This document shows, piece after piece, positions 1-8,551 of a stretch of 49,313 nt of DNA. Both the position numbers and the translations under genes were made by a program. The stretch comes from an uncultured Caulobacterales bacterium (GTDB taxonomy: Bacteria > Pseudomonadota > Alphaproteobacteria > Caulobacterales > Maricaulaceae): assembly GCA_938003545.1 (NCBI GenBank), contig CALKXY010000019.1, positions 1 through 49,313 on the forward strand, in the 5' to 3' direction. Below the pieces are notes generated by a model. It did not search any database and was not told where the DNA came from. It saw only the letters and a list, made by a program, of their open reading frames with translations. Numbering within the stretch: the first letter of the stretch is position 1; each line of letters starts with the position of its first letter.

Positions 1-21
1 AAGTTACTGTCGGAAGGTTTG

Positions 22-238
22 ACTGCAGGACCCCCAACCGTCGCAACAAAAACCGCTGCCGCGTGGTATGCACATGTTGGACTGACATCCCAATGTGTGC
101 GGTATTTGCGTAAAACACTTTTCTATTCTGGTATTCCATCGCGAATATCGACCACGCGGACTGTCCCATTTCATCGGGCATCGCATTAATCGGCAGTCAC
201 CCATGTTGAAACCCTAGTTTCAACGGAGGCTGTGAGGG
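22..238 (-). ncRNA. Structured non-coding repeat, copy R1 (truncated by window edge)
   Basis: Read on the minus strand this stretch matches 48851-49095 closely. The shared blocks are a perfect hairpin GTTGAAAC/GTTTCAAC at 205-224 with loop TAGG, the following block around 130-204, the block at 101-115 and a distal block near 40-66. The stem at 70-100 has a different sequence from its counterpart in the other copy but still pairs, which suggests selection for RNA structure. There is no credible coding frame; the 66-residue open frame here looks accidental. The copy probably continues past position 1. The family is not recognised; tmRNA, 6S, SRP and RNase P RNA hallmarks are absent. Confidence 0.55.
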
Positions 239-352
239 ATGATGCTTGCTTGTTTTTATCTGCCTATCGGGTGTTGATCATCCGCACTCGTGACTTGCCC
301 CCGCGTGCCACCCTGCCTAGACCGAGTGAAAATATAATTTGGGGGACCTACC

Positions 353-1573
353 ATGTCGCGCATTCATAATATTCCACTGCTCTTGCTTGTCGTTATTGCG
401 GCAGGCTTGGCGATCCTATTTTGGGCCCTTGGGTTTACTTGGCTGGCAGAGCCCATCGCCCCTGGTGGGACCTTCCTTTTAAAATCGATTGCAGGATTGG
501 CTAAGGACGCGCTTTTTGTTCCACTTAAGCCGCTGATGTATGCGCTAATCATCTTATCAATTGGCAGTTCATTGGCCATTTCAACGGGTGGTTTTGGGGC
601 AAAATTTACACGTGTTCTGGCGTTCTTTGTGACATTCTCACTCATCGGTATGGCGCTTGCGATTGCCTGTTTCTTCGCCTTTTCTGAATTGACTGTTTTT
701 CCTAGTAGCGGCGTCGGCGGCAGTTTGAAGCCATCTGCGCCCTTCATGGCAAAAATATATGGCGTTGTGACGTCGGCCTTGATGATTTCGATTTATACAG
801 GGATTGTTTTGGGGGCCGCTCTGAAACGTTTGGATTTAGGCAGAGAAGCTGACGCGATTAGCGATCTTTTCATTCGGGGCTTCAGAAAGTTTCTACAATA
901 CACAATCCCATTGGCTGTTTTTGGCGGGATCACGATCGCCTTATCGGATGAAAAAGGCGTTGCGACCTTGGGTAACCTTGGCCGTATTCTTTTACCATAT
1001 GGCATTGCGATGGGTGCAACATGGTTGATTATGGTCGCGGTGACGGCCTATATTCAGGGCAGAGGCGCCAAATTTATCTTGCGCGCTGTTGCGCCGCAGG
1101 CCTTGGTCGCTTTCTCGACATCCTCGTCTATGGCAACCCTAACGGCGACCAAACAAGCCTGTAGTGATCTTGGCGCGAATGGGGATGAAAGCACGCCGTT
1201 TTTCACGATTGGTGCAACGATTAATATGGTCGGGACCTTGATTGGCCTACTCTTGGTCAGTCTTTATGCGATGCGGGCCTTTGGCCTAGAGGTTGGATTA
1301 GCGGACGCACTTTTGGTTGGGTTCCAATCTATGATTTTTGCAACGGCCGCCGCGGGAACGCCGTCGGCTTCCGTGGTTTTGATTCAGGATATTCTCGTGG
1401 GGAATGGTGTGTCTGCTGATTATGCAGCCTTTGTCACGACCTTGATTTTGACAATTGATGTTCTGATTTTGGACCGCATTCGAACTGTATTGAATACGCA
1501 ATCTGATTCAATGAGTACGGCAAATGGATTGAAGTTATATTACAAGAAGCCAAAAATTCTTTCCGAAGAATAG
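353..1573 (+). CDS. Dicarboxylate/amino acid:cation symporter (DAACS/SDF family)
   Basis: This is a 406-residue inner-membrane transporter of the glutamate-transporter fold, expected to take up acidic amino acids or C4-dicarboxylates with cations. A serine-rich hairpin-1 motif (STSSSMATLTATKQ) and a hairpin-2 motif (AAGTPSASVVLIQD) are visible. The last helix carries D-x2-R-T-x2-N-x3-D (in LDRIRTVLNTQSD), matching the substrate and cation residues D394, R397, T398, N401 and D405 of GltPh. The usual NMDGT motif in helix 7 reads NMVGT, so a sodium-coordinating Asp is replaced by Val, which hints at altered ion coupling. The ATG follows a strong GGGGGA ribosome binding site. It is monocistronic and ends at a hairpin terminator. 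The substrate is uncertain. Confidence 0.85.
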   Translation: MSRIHNIPLLLLVVIAAGLAILFWALGFTWLAEPIAPGGTFLLKSIAGLAKDALFVPLKPLMYALIILSIGSSLAISTGGFGAKFTRVLAFFVTFSLIGMALAIACFFAFSELTVFPSSGVGGSLKPSAPFMAKIYGVVTSALMISIYTGIVLGAALKRLDLGREADAISDLFIRGFRKFLQYTIPLAVFGGITIALSDEKGVATLGNLGRILLPYGIAMGATWLIMVAVTAYIQGRGAKFILRAVAPQALVAFSTSSSMATLTATKQACSDLGANGDESTPFFTIGATINMVGTLIGLLLVSLYAMRAFGLEVGLADALLVGFQSMIFATAAAGTPSASVVLIQDILVGNGVSADYAAFVTTLILTIDVLILDRIRTVLNTQSDSMSTANGLKLYYKKPKILSEE

Positions 1574-1581
1574 GCAAATAA

Positions 1582-1606
1582 AAAGCCGCCTCACAAGGGC
1601 GGCTTT
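1582..1606. terminator. Bidirectional hairpin terminator
   Basis: A nine-base stem AAAGCCGCC/GGCGGCTTT with a seven-base loop sits between two convergent genes. A-rich sequence on the left and T-rich on the right of each arm allow termination on both strands. Confidence 0.8.
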
Positions 1607-1631
1607 CAGAATTTGTAAGCGGGTAAAAAGG

Positions 1632-2273
1632 TTAGGCTTTGTCTTCAGGAAATGAGATCGCAGAAGATAAGTTCTCTAAAACTTCACGGGCATTAAATGT
1701 CTGCGGGTCCTCTGATGCAATATTACGTCCGAATTTGACTTCGGCGGTCGCACGATATTTCGTGATTTCGCGAACATCTATATCATTAAAGAACGGGTCA
1801 TAAAATGGGTCGTAAAATCCTCGAAATCCAAATCCGCGTGATCGTCTAAACCCGCCAAAGCGAGAATATGGATAGGCGCGGGACCAACCACGGCGTGAAT
1901 TATAAAAACTATATCTGAAATATGGATCACGGCTAAAGCTGGACCCAAGACTTGGGGACACTCTCACGCGGGTTTTTTCTTCGACGTCGCGTTCTTGCAG
2001 CGTGAAGGTTTCAAAGCCACGCTCGACAGCCATTTCAGCGGCGCGGTAGAGCAGGTAGTTTTCGACCGTGTCACGATTGGTCAGAGAGTTGCCTCCAAAT
2101 GTAATGCGCGCGCGATCATTCTCGATAAGCTGTTGTGAAAACCCGTCATATCCACCGGGTTCCGAGGCAGGCTGATAAGGGGTTGCCGTTGCGCACGCCA
2201 TGAGGGTCAGGGCAGAGGCCGCAACGCATAGATGACGGAGGACTTTGGACGGAGTTTTGATCAATTTAGGCAT
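1632..2273 (-). CDS. CC0125/CC1285-type lipoprotein
   Basis: This 213-residue protein has a lipoprotein signal peptide: a charged N-terminus, a hydrophobic stretch and the lipobox LMAC at about residues 24-27. The mature part begins with GGYDGFSQQLIENDRARITF and continues into TRDTVENY-like sequence (TNRDTVENYLLYRAAEMA), the signature I associate with the alphaproteobacterial CC0125/CC1285 lipoproteins. The middle, about residues 115-165, is rich in Arg, Phe, Tyr and Gly, unusual for a soluble lipoprotein. The function is unknown and an envelope location is inferred. It converges on the upstream transporter and has no close operon partner. Confidence 0.75.
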   Translation of the reverse strand: MPKLIKTPSKVLRHLCVAASALTLMACATATPYQPASEPGGYDGFSQQLIENDRARITFGGNSLTNRDTVENYLLYRAAEMAVERGFETFTLQERDVEEKTRVRVSPSLGSSFSRDPYFRYSFYNSRRGWSRAYPYSRFGGFRRSRGFGFRGFYDPFYDPFFNDIDVREITKYRATAEVKFGRNIASEDPQTFNAREVLENLSSAISFPEDKA

Positions 2274-2346
2274 AGGGGGTCTCCTTTGTGATCGATTTTA
2301 AGGCTTTCAATCTGAATACAGGCTGAAAATATAAGCTATGCCTATG

Positions 2347-2856
2347 TCAGTTTTCTGTCTTTGGCACTTCATTTTCGTGTGACACAACCGTGTTGTCTTG
2401 CGCAGAACTTCGAATATCCAAGATAAATGAGACGAGTGCCCAGAGGCTTAAAAGACTAGCCAAGCTTGCCATCACTCCGCCGCTCCAGAGGGGCAGCGGC
2501 GTATGGGTCATCGCGACAAAACCTAATCCCACCCAAGGGAGCATAAGGCATAACGTCCAAATTAAATGCACGCGTTTCGCGCCAGATTTATGTGCCAGCC
2601 ACGCGAAATAAGTGGTGCAGAGAAACGGACCAATGGCAAAGGCAAACAACACGCTGGTCAAGACAAATGCAGATGTGAGGTGTTCGGGGCGGGTATCGTT
2701 CTCCGCAAAACCAAGGAAGAACCAGATCGCAGTGATAACACACAGAGTTGTGCCAAAGCCCGCAACAGCGGCGGCGATCAAATCCGCAGGTCTGCCAGAT
2801 GCGTGTGTTACGGGTGCGGGCGGCACGGAGATGGGAAGGACAGCGTCATCAGTCAT
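2347..2856 (-). CDS. Hypothetical four-helix membrane protein
   Basis: This 169-residue protein has four hydrophobic segments, around LIAAAVAGFGTTLCVITAIW, LTSAFVLTSVLFAFAIG, LIWTLCLMLPWVGLGFVAM and GGVMASLASLLSLWALVSF. I start it at the ATG giving MTDDAVLP, preceded by a GGTGG-like site. The open frame extends 30 residues further upstream, but that extension has no membrane or signal character and looks spurious. No motif suggests a function. It is transcribed away from the next gene (hppA), with the hppA terminator between them. Confidence 0.6.
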   Translation of the reverse strand: MTDDAVLPISVPPAPVTHASGRPADLIAAAVAGFGTTLCVITAIWFFLGFAENDTRPEHLTSAFVLTSVLFAFAIGPFLCTTYFAWLAHKSGAKRVHLIWTLCLMLPWVGLGFVAMTHTPLPLWSGGVMASLASLLSLWALVSFILDIRSSAQDNTVVSHENEVPKTEN

Positions 2857-2986
2857 AATGCCACCATAGGCGCGGTTTGGCCGCCTTGTCACATGAAACA
2901 CGCTGAAAATTGGATAGAGCTGAGATACGCCGCAGGTCTTCGCCAATGCAGCGGTGTTACCTATGATGGTGATGGAAGCTAGAATA

Positions 2987-3019
2987 AATAAAACCCGCCT
3001 CAGAAGTTCCGAAGCGGGT
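2987..3019 (-). terminator. Terminator of hppA
   Basis: On the minus strand ACCCGC pairs with GCGGGT around a partly paired loop, followed by TTTTATTTATT. It lies about 25 bases after the hppA stop. Confidence 0.75.
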
Positions 3020-3044
3020 CAATGTTGTAGGTCTGTGATGCGCG

Positions 3045-5171
3045 TTAGTGCGCAATCACGGCGAGCAAGAGCAGCGCAATAATATTGGTGATCTTGATCA
3101 TCGGGTTCACGGCAGGACCAGCTGTGTCCTTATAGGGATCGCCAACTGTATCGCCTGTGATCGACGCCTTATGAGCTTCAGAGCCTTTGCCGCCGTGATG
3201 GCCGTCCTCGATGTATTTCTTCGCATTGTCCCATGCGCCGCCACCAGCGGTCATGGAGAGAGCCAAGAAGAGGCCCGTGACAATCACGCCCATGAGCATC
3301 GCGCCGAGTGAAGCCAGCGCCTGACTTGTGCCTGCGATGAAATAAATCGCAAAGTAGAGTGCAATCGGTGCCAAGATTGGCAGCAAGGACGGTTTGATCA
3401 TTTCCTTGATCGCTGCGCCCGTGAGCAAATCTACCGCGCGGGCATAATCAGGACGGGATGTGCTCGCCATGATGCCGGGATCAGATTTAAACTGACGACG
3501 GACTTCTTCGACAATCGCTGTGGCCGCACGTCCAACGGACTGCATGGCCCAAGCGCCAAAGAGGTAAGGCAGCAAGCCGCCGATAAATAGACCGACAATC
3601 ACATAAGGGTTAGTCAGGCTGAAATCGACATTCACGCCAGAAAGTGCGTTGCCTTCCTGTGCGCTGAAATACAGGATGTCCTGATAATACGCGGCAAAGA
3701 GGACAAGTGCGCCGAGACCCGCAGACCCAATCGCGTAACCTTTGGTCACGGCTTTGGTCGTATTGCCAACAGCGTCGAGCGTATCGGTTGTCTTGCGGAC
3801 TTCCGGTGGTAGCTCTGCCATTTCGGCAATTCCGCCCGCATTATCGGTCACAGGACCAAACGCGTCGAGCGCAACAATCATGCCCGCGACACCCAACATA
3901 GCTGTTACGGCAATGGCGATGCCATAAAGACCCGCGAGGCTGAAGGTCACGATGATACCGGCCACGATGATCAGGGCTGGGATTGCTGTGGCTTCCATTG
4001 AGACAGCAAGGCCTGCGATGACATTTGTGCCGTGACCCGATTCAGAGGCCGCTGCGACGGATTTTACGGGACGGTAATTTGTGCCCGTATAATATTCCGT
4101 GACCATCACGATCAGGCCTGTAATAATCAGACCAACAATCGCGCAGAGGAACAGATCCATACCAGAAAATCCAGCAAAGCCTGCGGTTGCTCCATTTGAT
4201 GGGACCATTGTGCCCGCGACATTACCAAACCCAATCATGTGATGCGTCAGTGCGCCAATGGCCGCGATGGATAAAACGCCCGTTGCGATGAGGCCCTTAT
4301 ATAAAGCGCCCATAACATTGGTGGATCCTTTGCCGAGCTTGACAAAATAGGTGCCGATAATCGAGGTCACGATACACACCGCGCCAATTGCCATCGGATA
4401 GAGGGCTAGCTGCGTTAGCGAGCCATAAAGGATTGAACCGAGCACCATTGTGGCCGCGATTGTCACGACATACGTCTCGAACAAATCTGCGGCCATGCCC
4501 GCGCAATCGCCGACATTATCACCGACATTGTCTGCAATCGTTGCGGGGTTCCGTGGGTCATCCTCCGGGATTCCCGCTTCGATTTTGCCGACTAAATCGC
4601 CGCCAACATCTGCACCTTTGGTGAAAATTCCGCCGCCCAAGCGGGCAAAGACAGAAATTAATGACGCTCCGAGTGACAAGCAAACAAGCCCGTCAATCAC
4701 ATCGCGTTCACTAGACGCCAAACCCGCTGGAACGAGGATATAATAGAATACAGCGAGACCCAAAAGGGCAAAGCCCGCAACAAGCATGCCAGTAATTGCG
4801 CCAGCTTTGAAGGCGATGTTCAAGCCTGCACCTAAAGATTCGCGTGAGGCTTCCGTTGTGCGAACATTCGCTTGAACGGATACTAACATGCCAACATAGC
4901 CTGCAATGCCCGACAAAATCGCACCAATTAGGAACCCAAGCGGTGCAATCGCATTTCGAAAGAGCACGAAAAGCAAGAGGGTTACGACAATGCCAACAAT
5001 GGCGATGGTCTTATATTGCTTACTCAAATAGGCTTTTGCACCTTCCTGAATCGCGCCTGCGATTTCATTCATGCGGGCATTCCCAGTTGAGGCTTTCATC
5101 AAACTGGCACGGGTCAATATCCCGTAGACAACGGCGAGCAATGCCGCGCCGATAATTAAATAGAGTGTCAT
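3045..5171 (-). CDS. hppA: K+-independent H+-translocating membrane pyrophosphatase
   Basis: This 708-residue enzyme hydrolyses pyrophosphate and pumps protons across the inner membrane. The catalytic signatures are present: [11 protein letters not shown] (canonical DVGADLVGK), then [19 protein letters not shown], and near the C-terminus [20 protein letters not shown]. The sequence [15 protein letters not shown] has Lys where K+-dependent enzymes have Ala, so it should be of the K+-independent class. I chose the ATG at 5171 because GGGAGAG lies seven bases upstream; a GTG start 13 codons earlier lacks a site. The leader of about 190 bases holds a tandem duplicated module and an alternative hairpin that could hide the ribosome binding site. 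A soluble pyrophosphatase lies 5 kb away. Confidence 0.97.
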   Translation of the reverse strand: MTLYLIIGAALLAVVYGILTRASLMKASTGNARMNEIAGAIQEGAKAYLSKQYKTIAIVGIVVTLLLFVLFRNAIAPLGFLIGAILSGIAGYVGMLVSVQANVRTTEASRESLGAGLNIAFKAGAITGMLVAGFALLGLAVFYYILVPAGLASSERDVIDGLVCLSLGASLISVFARLGGGIFTKGADVGGDLVGKIEAGIPEDDPRNPATIADNVGDNVGDCAGMAADLFETYVVTIAATMVLGSILYGSLTQLALYPMAIGAVCIVTSIIGTYFVKLGKGSTNVMGALYKGLIATGVLSIAAIGALTHHMIGFGNVAGTMVPSNGATAGFAGFSGMDLFLCAIVGLIITGLIVMVTEYYTGTNYRPVKSVAAASESGHGTNVIAGLAVSMEATAIPALIIVAGIIVTFSLAGLYGIAIAVTAMLGVAGMIVALDAFGPVTDNAGGIAEMAELPPEVRKTTDTLDAVGNTTKAVTKGYAIGSAGLGALVLFAAYYQDILYFSAQEGNALSGVNVDFSLTNPYVIVGLFIGGLLPYLFGAWAMQSVGRAATAIVEEVRRQFKSDPGIMASTSRPDYARAVDLLTGAAIKEMIKPSLLPILAPIALYFAIYFIAGTSQALASLGAMLMGVIVTGLFLALSMTAGGGAWDNAKKYIEDGHHGGKGSEAHKASITGDTVGDPYKDTAGPAVNPMIKITNIIALLLLAVIAH

Positions 5172-5181
5172 AACACGTCTC

Positions 5182-5241
5182 TCCCAATTGGGACGGTACG
5201 TTCCGATCACGCCTTATGCAGACCTCTGCACGCAACCGTCC
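5182..5241 (-). promoter_or_regulatory. Mutually exclusive hairpins over the hppA ribosome binding site
   Basis: On the minus strand GGACGGT (5241-5235) can pair with ACCGTCC (5197-5191), enclosing a small hairpin TGCAGA/TCTGCA. The 3' arm overlaps the perfect palindrome TCCCAATTGGGA (5193-5182), whose right arm is the start of the ribosome binding site GGGAGAG. Only one pairing can form at a time, the layout of a translational on/off switch. This is inferred from complementarity alone. Confidence 0.5.
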
Positions 5242-5249
5242 GGTGATGT

Positions 5250-5358
5250 TATGAAGTTGGCCGTGCTGTACTCTGTCTCCCCCGACAATAGCACGCTTCC
5301 CCTCGCGAGTGTGAAGTTGGCCGCCGCCCGTTATACGGTGCGTACGCTTCCCTTCGCG
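5250..5358 (-). promoter_or_regulatory. Tandem duplicated structured leader module upstream of hppA
   Basis: Two copies (5358-5310 and 5307-5250, minus strand) share the left part CGCGARGGGAAGCG and the right part GGCCAACTTCAYA. Their centres have different lengths (copies of 49 and 58 bases) and different sequences. Each centre forms its own hairpin: CCGT/ACGG in the first; CGTGCT/AGCACG with an inner TGTC/GACA in the second. GAAG and CTTC could close each module. It resembles a tandem cis-regulatory RNA. I cannot match it to a known riboswitch class. A pair of protein-binding sites is the alternative. Confidence 0.5.
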
Positions 5359-5421
5359 TAGATCAATGGTGTGACAAGATGGTAACGTGGCGTCAAGGGT
5401 CTTCAACGAACGCGACTAGAT

Positions 5422-5485
5422 TGTTGCGAAATGGCAACATATCACACTGAAAATTCGTTGAATCTCCGTAATTAGTTAGGAGATT
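5422..5485 (+). promoter_or_regulatory. Two inverted repeats upstream of the TonB receptor
   Basis: TGTTGC (5422-5427) pairs with GCAACA (5434-5439), and AATCTCC (5461-5467) pairs with GGAGATT (5479-5485) across an 11-base A+T-rich spacer. They lie 45-105 bases before the receptor start. They could be operators or leader hairpins. Neither has a T-tract, so they are not terminators. Confidence 0.35.
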
Positions 5486-5528
5486 TAAAAATTCCGACGC
5501 AGGGTAGGTCCACAAAAAAACAAAATTT

Positions 5529-8198
5529 ATGGGAAAAACTATGAAAAGATTTGCTTCTTTATCGGTCAGCACGCTCGCTTTGCTAACAGCATTCGGCGCA
5601 GGGTCAGTGGCTTTCGCTCAAGATGATACGTCAGCCTCTGAAGACGTCGTTATTGCCACAGGTACACTCATCCGCCGCAAAGCACAGGCAGACCGGTCAT
5701 CACCAGTCGTCTCTCTCGGAGAAGCAGACATCAGCAGTACGGGCGCGAAAAATATCGCGGACTTAACGCAAACATTGACCATTAATACTGGATCAGAAAA
5801 CAATCCTGATGCGTTTACGCAGAACGGGACAACAGGTACATCCAACATCAACCTACGCGGTTTGGGTGTGCAATCGACTTTGGTTTTACTCAATGGACGC
5901 CGCCAAGTTCTCTCAGGCGCAGTTAATAATGGCGGGTTCAACTTTGTTGATACGGCGTCACTTGTTCCTCTAATCGCCGTTCAGAACCTAGAAATTCTAA
6001 AAGATGGGGCGTCGGCGACCTATGGCTCTGACGCTGTTGCAGGCGTTGCCAACTTTACGACATTCCAAAACTTTGATGGTGTTCGCTTGAACGCTCAGTA
6101 TCAATTTGTTGACGGTACGGGCAGCGCAGATGAAGTTATTTTACAAGGCATGGTCGGTAAAAACTTTGATCGTGGTAACATCATGGCCGCGCTTAGCTAT
6201 ACGGATCGTTCGCCTTTGACGACCGCAGAAAAACGCTTGTCGCGACCACAGGACGACACATCCGCACTGGGTAATCCTGGCGCATTTGTGCCACTTGGTG
6301 GGCCCTTGCCTGCAGGTTTACCTTTAATTGACCCTGGCTGTGCGTCTGTTGGCGGTATTCCGAACGTACTTGCTCCGGGCAGTGCATTAGGCGGTCTCCC
6401 ATTAGATGGCGGTACATGCGGCTTTGATTTCGGTAGCTTCTTCAACTTAGTTGCAGAAGAAGAACGGTTAACCGGACTTATTCAAGCTGACTTTGACATT
6501 ACCGATAATATTCGATGGGATGGACAATTCACCTATGCGGATAATGAAGCCATTCGCGGTAACTCCCCATCCTTCCCATTCCTCGTTGGCGGCGTTGTAC
6601 CTGCCGATCATCCAGATAATATTTTCGTTGGACCGCTTGCGCCTTTGGCGCCGGGAGGCAGCGTCTTTCTTGGCCGTGCATTTGGTAATGGCGCGGAGGT
6701 TTCGCCAAACCTGACGCAGTCCGAAACATGGCGTATTAGCACAGGTCTCGAAGGTGATTTTAACGAGGATTATAACTGGCGTGTTTCTTACACGCAGGCT
6801 GAAAACAATCATGTCATTAATACGGAAGACACACTTGTCGATGAATTCCGCTGTGCCTTGGACGGCTTTCGATCAGACGCTTGTACAGGTTTTGGTATTG
6901 CAGCGGGAACATTCTTCAACCCCTTTTCAACGTCTTTCACAACGTCTCCAAATAGTCCCGAAGTCGAAGACTTTATCATCGGAACGGCGACTCGCGACCT
7001 AACATCTGAATTGCAAGTTATCGAAGGTGTCGTGTCTGGTCTCGTTGGTGATAGCGGTTTGGCCGCAGCCGTTGGTGTTCAGTATCGTAAAGAAGATTTT
7101 TCTGGCGAATTTGATGCAAACTCCCAGAGAGATAATTTCGGGTTCTTAATCGGAGAGCAAAACTTTGAAGGCTCGCAAGACGTCTATGCCATTTTCGGCG
7201 AAGTGAACCTGCCGCTTTTGGATGATCGTCTCGAGCTTCAAGGTGCACTACGGTATGAAGATTACGGCGGCGCCATTGGATCGACGCTGGACCCTAAAAT
7301 CGCAGCTTTATTCAAACCTACAGACCGCCTGTCATTCCGGGCGTCATATTCGACGTCTTTCCGTGCCCCGACTGTCTATCAGCAGAACGGTCAGCAAACG
7401 GCATTGAACCAAGTGAGTGATCCATCTCGGGACGGCGCAACTTCCTTTGCGGGCGTTCGAACACTCGGTAACCCTAACCTCACTCCTGAAGAGTCAGAAG
7501 CGTTTAACATTGGCGGCACATGGGAGCCTGTCGATAACCTTCGTATCGATCTCGATTTATATAATTTCGACTTCACGGATGTGATTATTGCCGAGAACTT
7601 CCAAGCCATTACGAACCTCGACCCTCTCGACACAGACCGTGTTGTTCGGAATGCGGGCGGATCCATCGTTCAGGTCAATACGAATTTTGTAAATGCGTCT
7701 TCCGTTGAAACGCGTGGTTTGGATTATGGTGTGAGTTATGAAGCTGATCTCGGTTTCGCAACCTTGGTGCCCTTTATTAAAGGCACGCTCGTCTTTGACT
7801 ATGACCTAGATGATCCACAAGCTGGCGAAGTGGATGGTGCAGGCAGCCGTAACTTTGCAAACTTCGGTACATCCGTTCCTGAACATCGTTTCAATACAGG
7901 GTTTAACCTGATCAAAGATGGCCATCGCTTGGACGTTTTTGGCCGTTATATTGATTCTTATTCTGACGATCAAAATGACGGGCAAGAGATTGATTCTCAC
8001 TTCACTGTTGATGCGCGCTACAGCTTGAACATTGGTCAATATATCGAGGTCTTGGGCGATGCCACGGCATTAAATGTTGGGGTCGTGAATGCGTTCAATG
8101 AAGACCCACCACAGGTTTTCACCAATGGCGGCTTTGATTCTAAAGTTCATGATCCACGAGGGCGTCTGCTTTATGCAGGAATTGATCTCGAATTTTAG
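5529..8198 (+). CDS. TonB-dependent outer-membrane receptor
   Basis: This is an 889-residue outer-membrane receptor for energised uptake of an unknown ligand. The signal peptide runs to GSVAFA-QDD. The plug domain follows at about residues 50-190, with the typical stretches INLRGLGVQSTLVLLNGRR, LEILKDGASATYGSDAVAGV and an upstream SPVVSLGEADISSTGAKNI. A 22-strand barrel is expected from about residue 200, ending in LLYAGIDLEF with the C-terminal Phe of outer-membrane barrels. No TonB-box or N-terminal signalling domain stands out. The second Met (position 5541, MKRFASLS) is an equally good start, with GGGAAA upstream. It is a single gene ending at a terminator. A sugar dehydrogenase gene lies downstream, but nothing proves a shared substrate. 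Confidence 0.93.
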   Translation: MGKTMKRFASLSVSTLALLTAFGAGSVAFAQDDTSASEDVVIATGTLIRRKAQADRSSPVVSLGEADISSTGAKNIADLTQTLTINTGSENNPDAFTQNGTTGTSNINLRGLGVQSTLVLLNGRRQVLSGAVNNGGFNFVDTASLVPLIAVQNLEILKDGASATYGSDAVAGVANFTTFQNFDGVRLNAQYQFVDGTGSADEVILQGMVGKNFDRGNIMAALSYTDRSPLTTAEKRLSRPQDDTSALGNPGAFVPLGGPLPAGLPLIDPGCASVGGIPNVLAPGSALGGLPLDGGTCGFDFGSFFNLVAEEERLTGLIQADFDITDNIRWDGQFTYADNEAIRGNSPSFPFLVGGVVPADHPDNIFVGPLAPLAPGGSVFLGRAFGNGAEVSPNLTQSETWRISTGLEGDFNEDYNWRVSYTQAENNHVINTEDTLVDEFRCALDGFRSDACTGFGIAAGTFFNPFSTSFTTSPNSPEVEDFIIGTATRDLTSELQVIEGVVSGLVGDSGLAAAVGVQYRKEDFSGEFDANSQRDNFGFLIGEQNFEGSQDVYAIFGEVNLPLLDDRLELQGALRYEDYGGAIGSTLDPKIAALFKPTDRLSFRASYSTSFRAPTVYQQNGQQTALNQVSDPSRDGATSFAGVRTLGNPNLTPEESEAFNIGGTWEPVDNLRIDLDLYNFDFTDVIIAENFQAITNLDPLDTDRVVRNAGGSIVQVNTNFVNASSVETRGLDYGVSYEADLGFATLVPFIKGTLVFDYDLDDPQAGEVDGAGSRNFANFGTSVPEHRFNTGFNLIKDGHRLDVFGRYIDSYSDDQNDGQEIDSHFTVDARYSLNIGQYIEVLGDATALNVGVVNAFNEDPPQVFTNGGFDSKVHDPRGRLLYAGIDLEF

Positions 8199-8222
8199 GA
8201 CCTTGCTCTAGGTGAATAATGA

Positions 8223-8248
8223 GGCTCCGCCACGGCGGGGCCTTTTTT
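8223..8248 (+). terminator. Terminator of the TonB receptor gene
   Basis: An eight-pair stem GGCTCCGC/GCGGGGCC (one T-G pair) with loop CACG is followed by six T. Confidence 0.85.
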
Positions 8249-8337
8249 ATGCGCTTAATATGCCTATATGGGAGAGTGATCTGTCATACATAAACTAACA
8301 TCGAGCCATCTTTGGCAGCAGGTCTAAGTGTGCCTTT

Positions 8338-8354
8338 TGCCGCGTAATGCGGCA
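8338..8354. promoter_or_regulatory. Perfect inverted repeat in a 350-base intergenic gap
   Basis: TGCCGC-GTAAT-GCGGCA lies about 200 bases before the sugar dehydrogenase. It has no T-tract, so a protein-binding site is more likely than a terminator. Apart from this and the upstream terminator, I see nothing in 8199-8551. Confidence 0.3.
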
Positions 8355-8551
8355 TGGTCTAGACATGGACTGCTAACGTTAAACGACCAAATTTTGGAAC
8401 ATAAAGACGGTCTGGCGATTAACTGTGCTAGAAAATGCGTCGTTTCACACGGATGTGAGGCGGAAGTGCTTTACTTTGACCTATTTGGATAGGAACCAAT
8501 ATCCTGATTACGCCGTATTAGATATAACCTCTTTTTTAAAGCGAGCCTCCT

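Noticed and set aside
4..204. 66-residue open frame on the minus strand
   Set aside because: It lies inside the structured repeat, and blocks conserved with R2 do not keep the frame.
333..338. TATAAT as a -10 promoter element of the symporter gene
   Set aside because: It is so close to the ATG that the ribosome binding site would be at or before the transcript start; no -35 element is evident.
5250..5358. Fluoride, glycine or mini-ykkC riboswitch identity for the hppA leader
   Set aside because: The conserved cores of those classes as I remember them do not match the shared module sequences.
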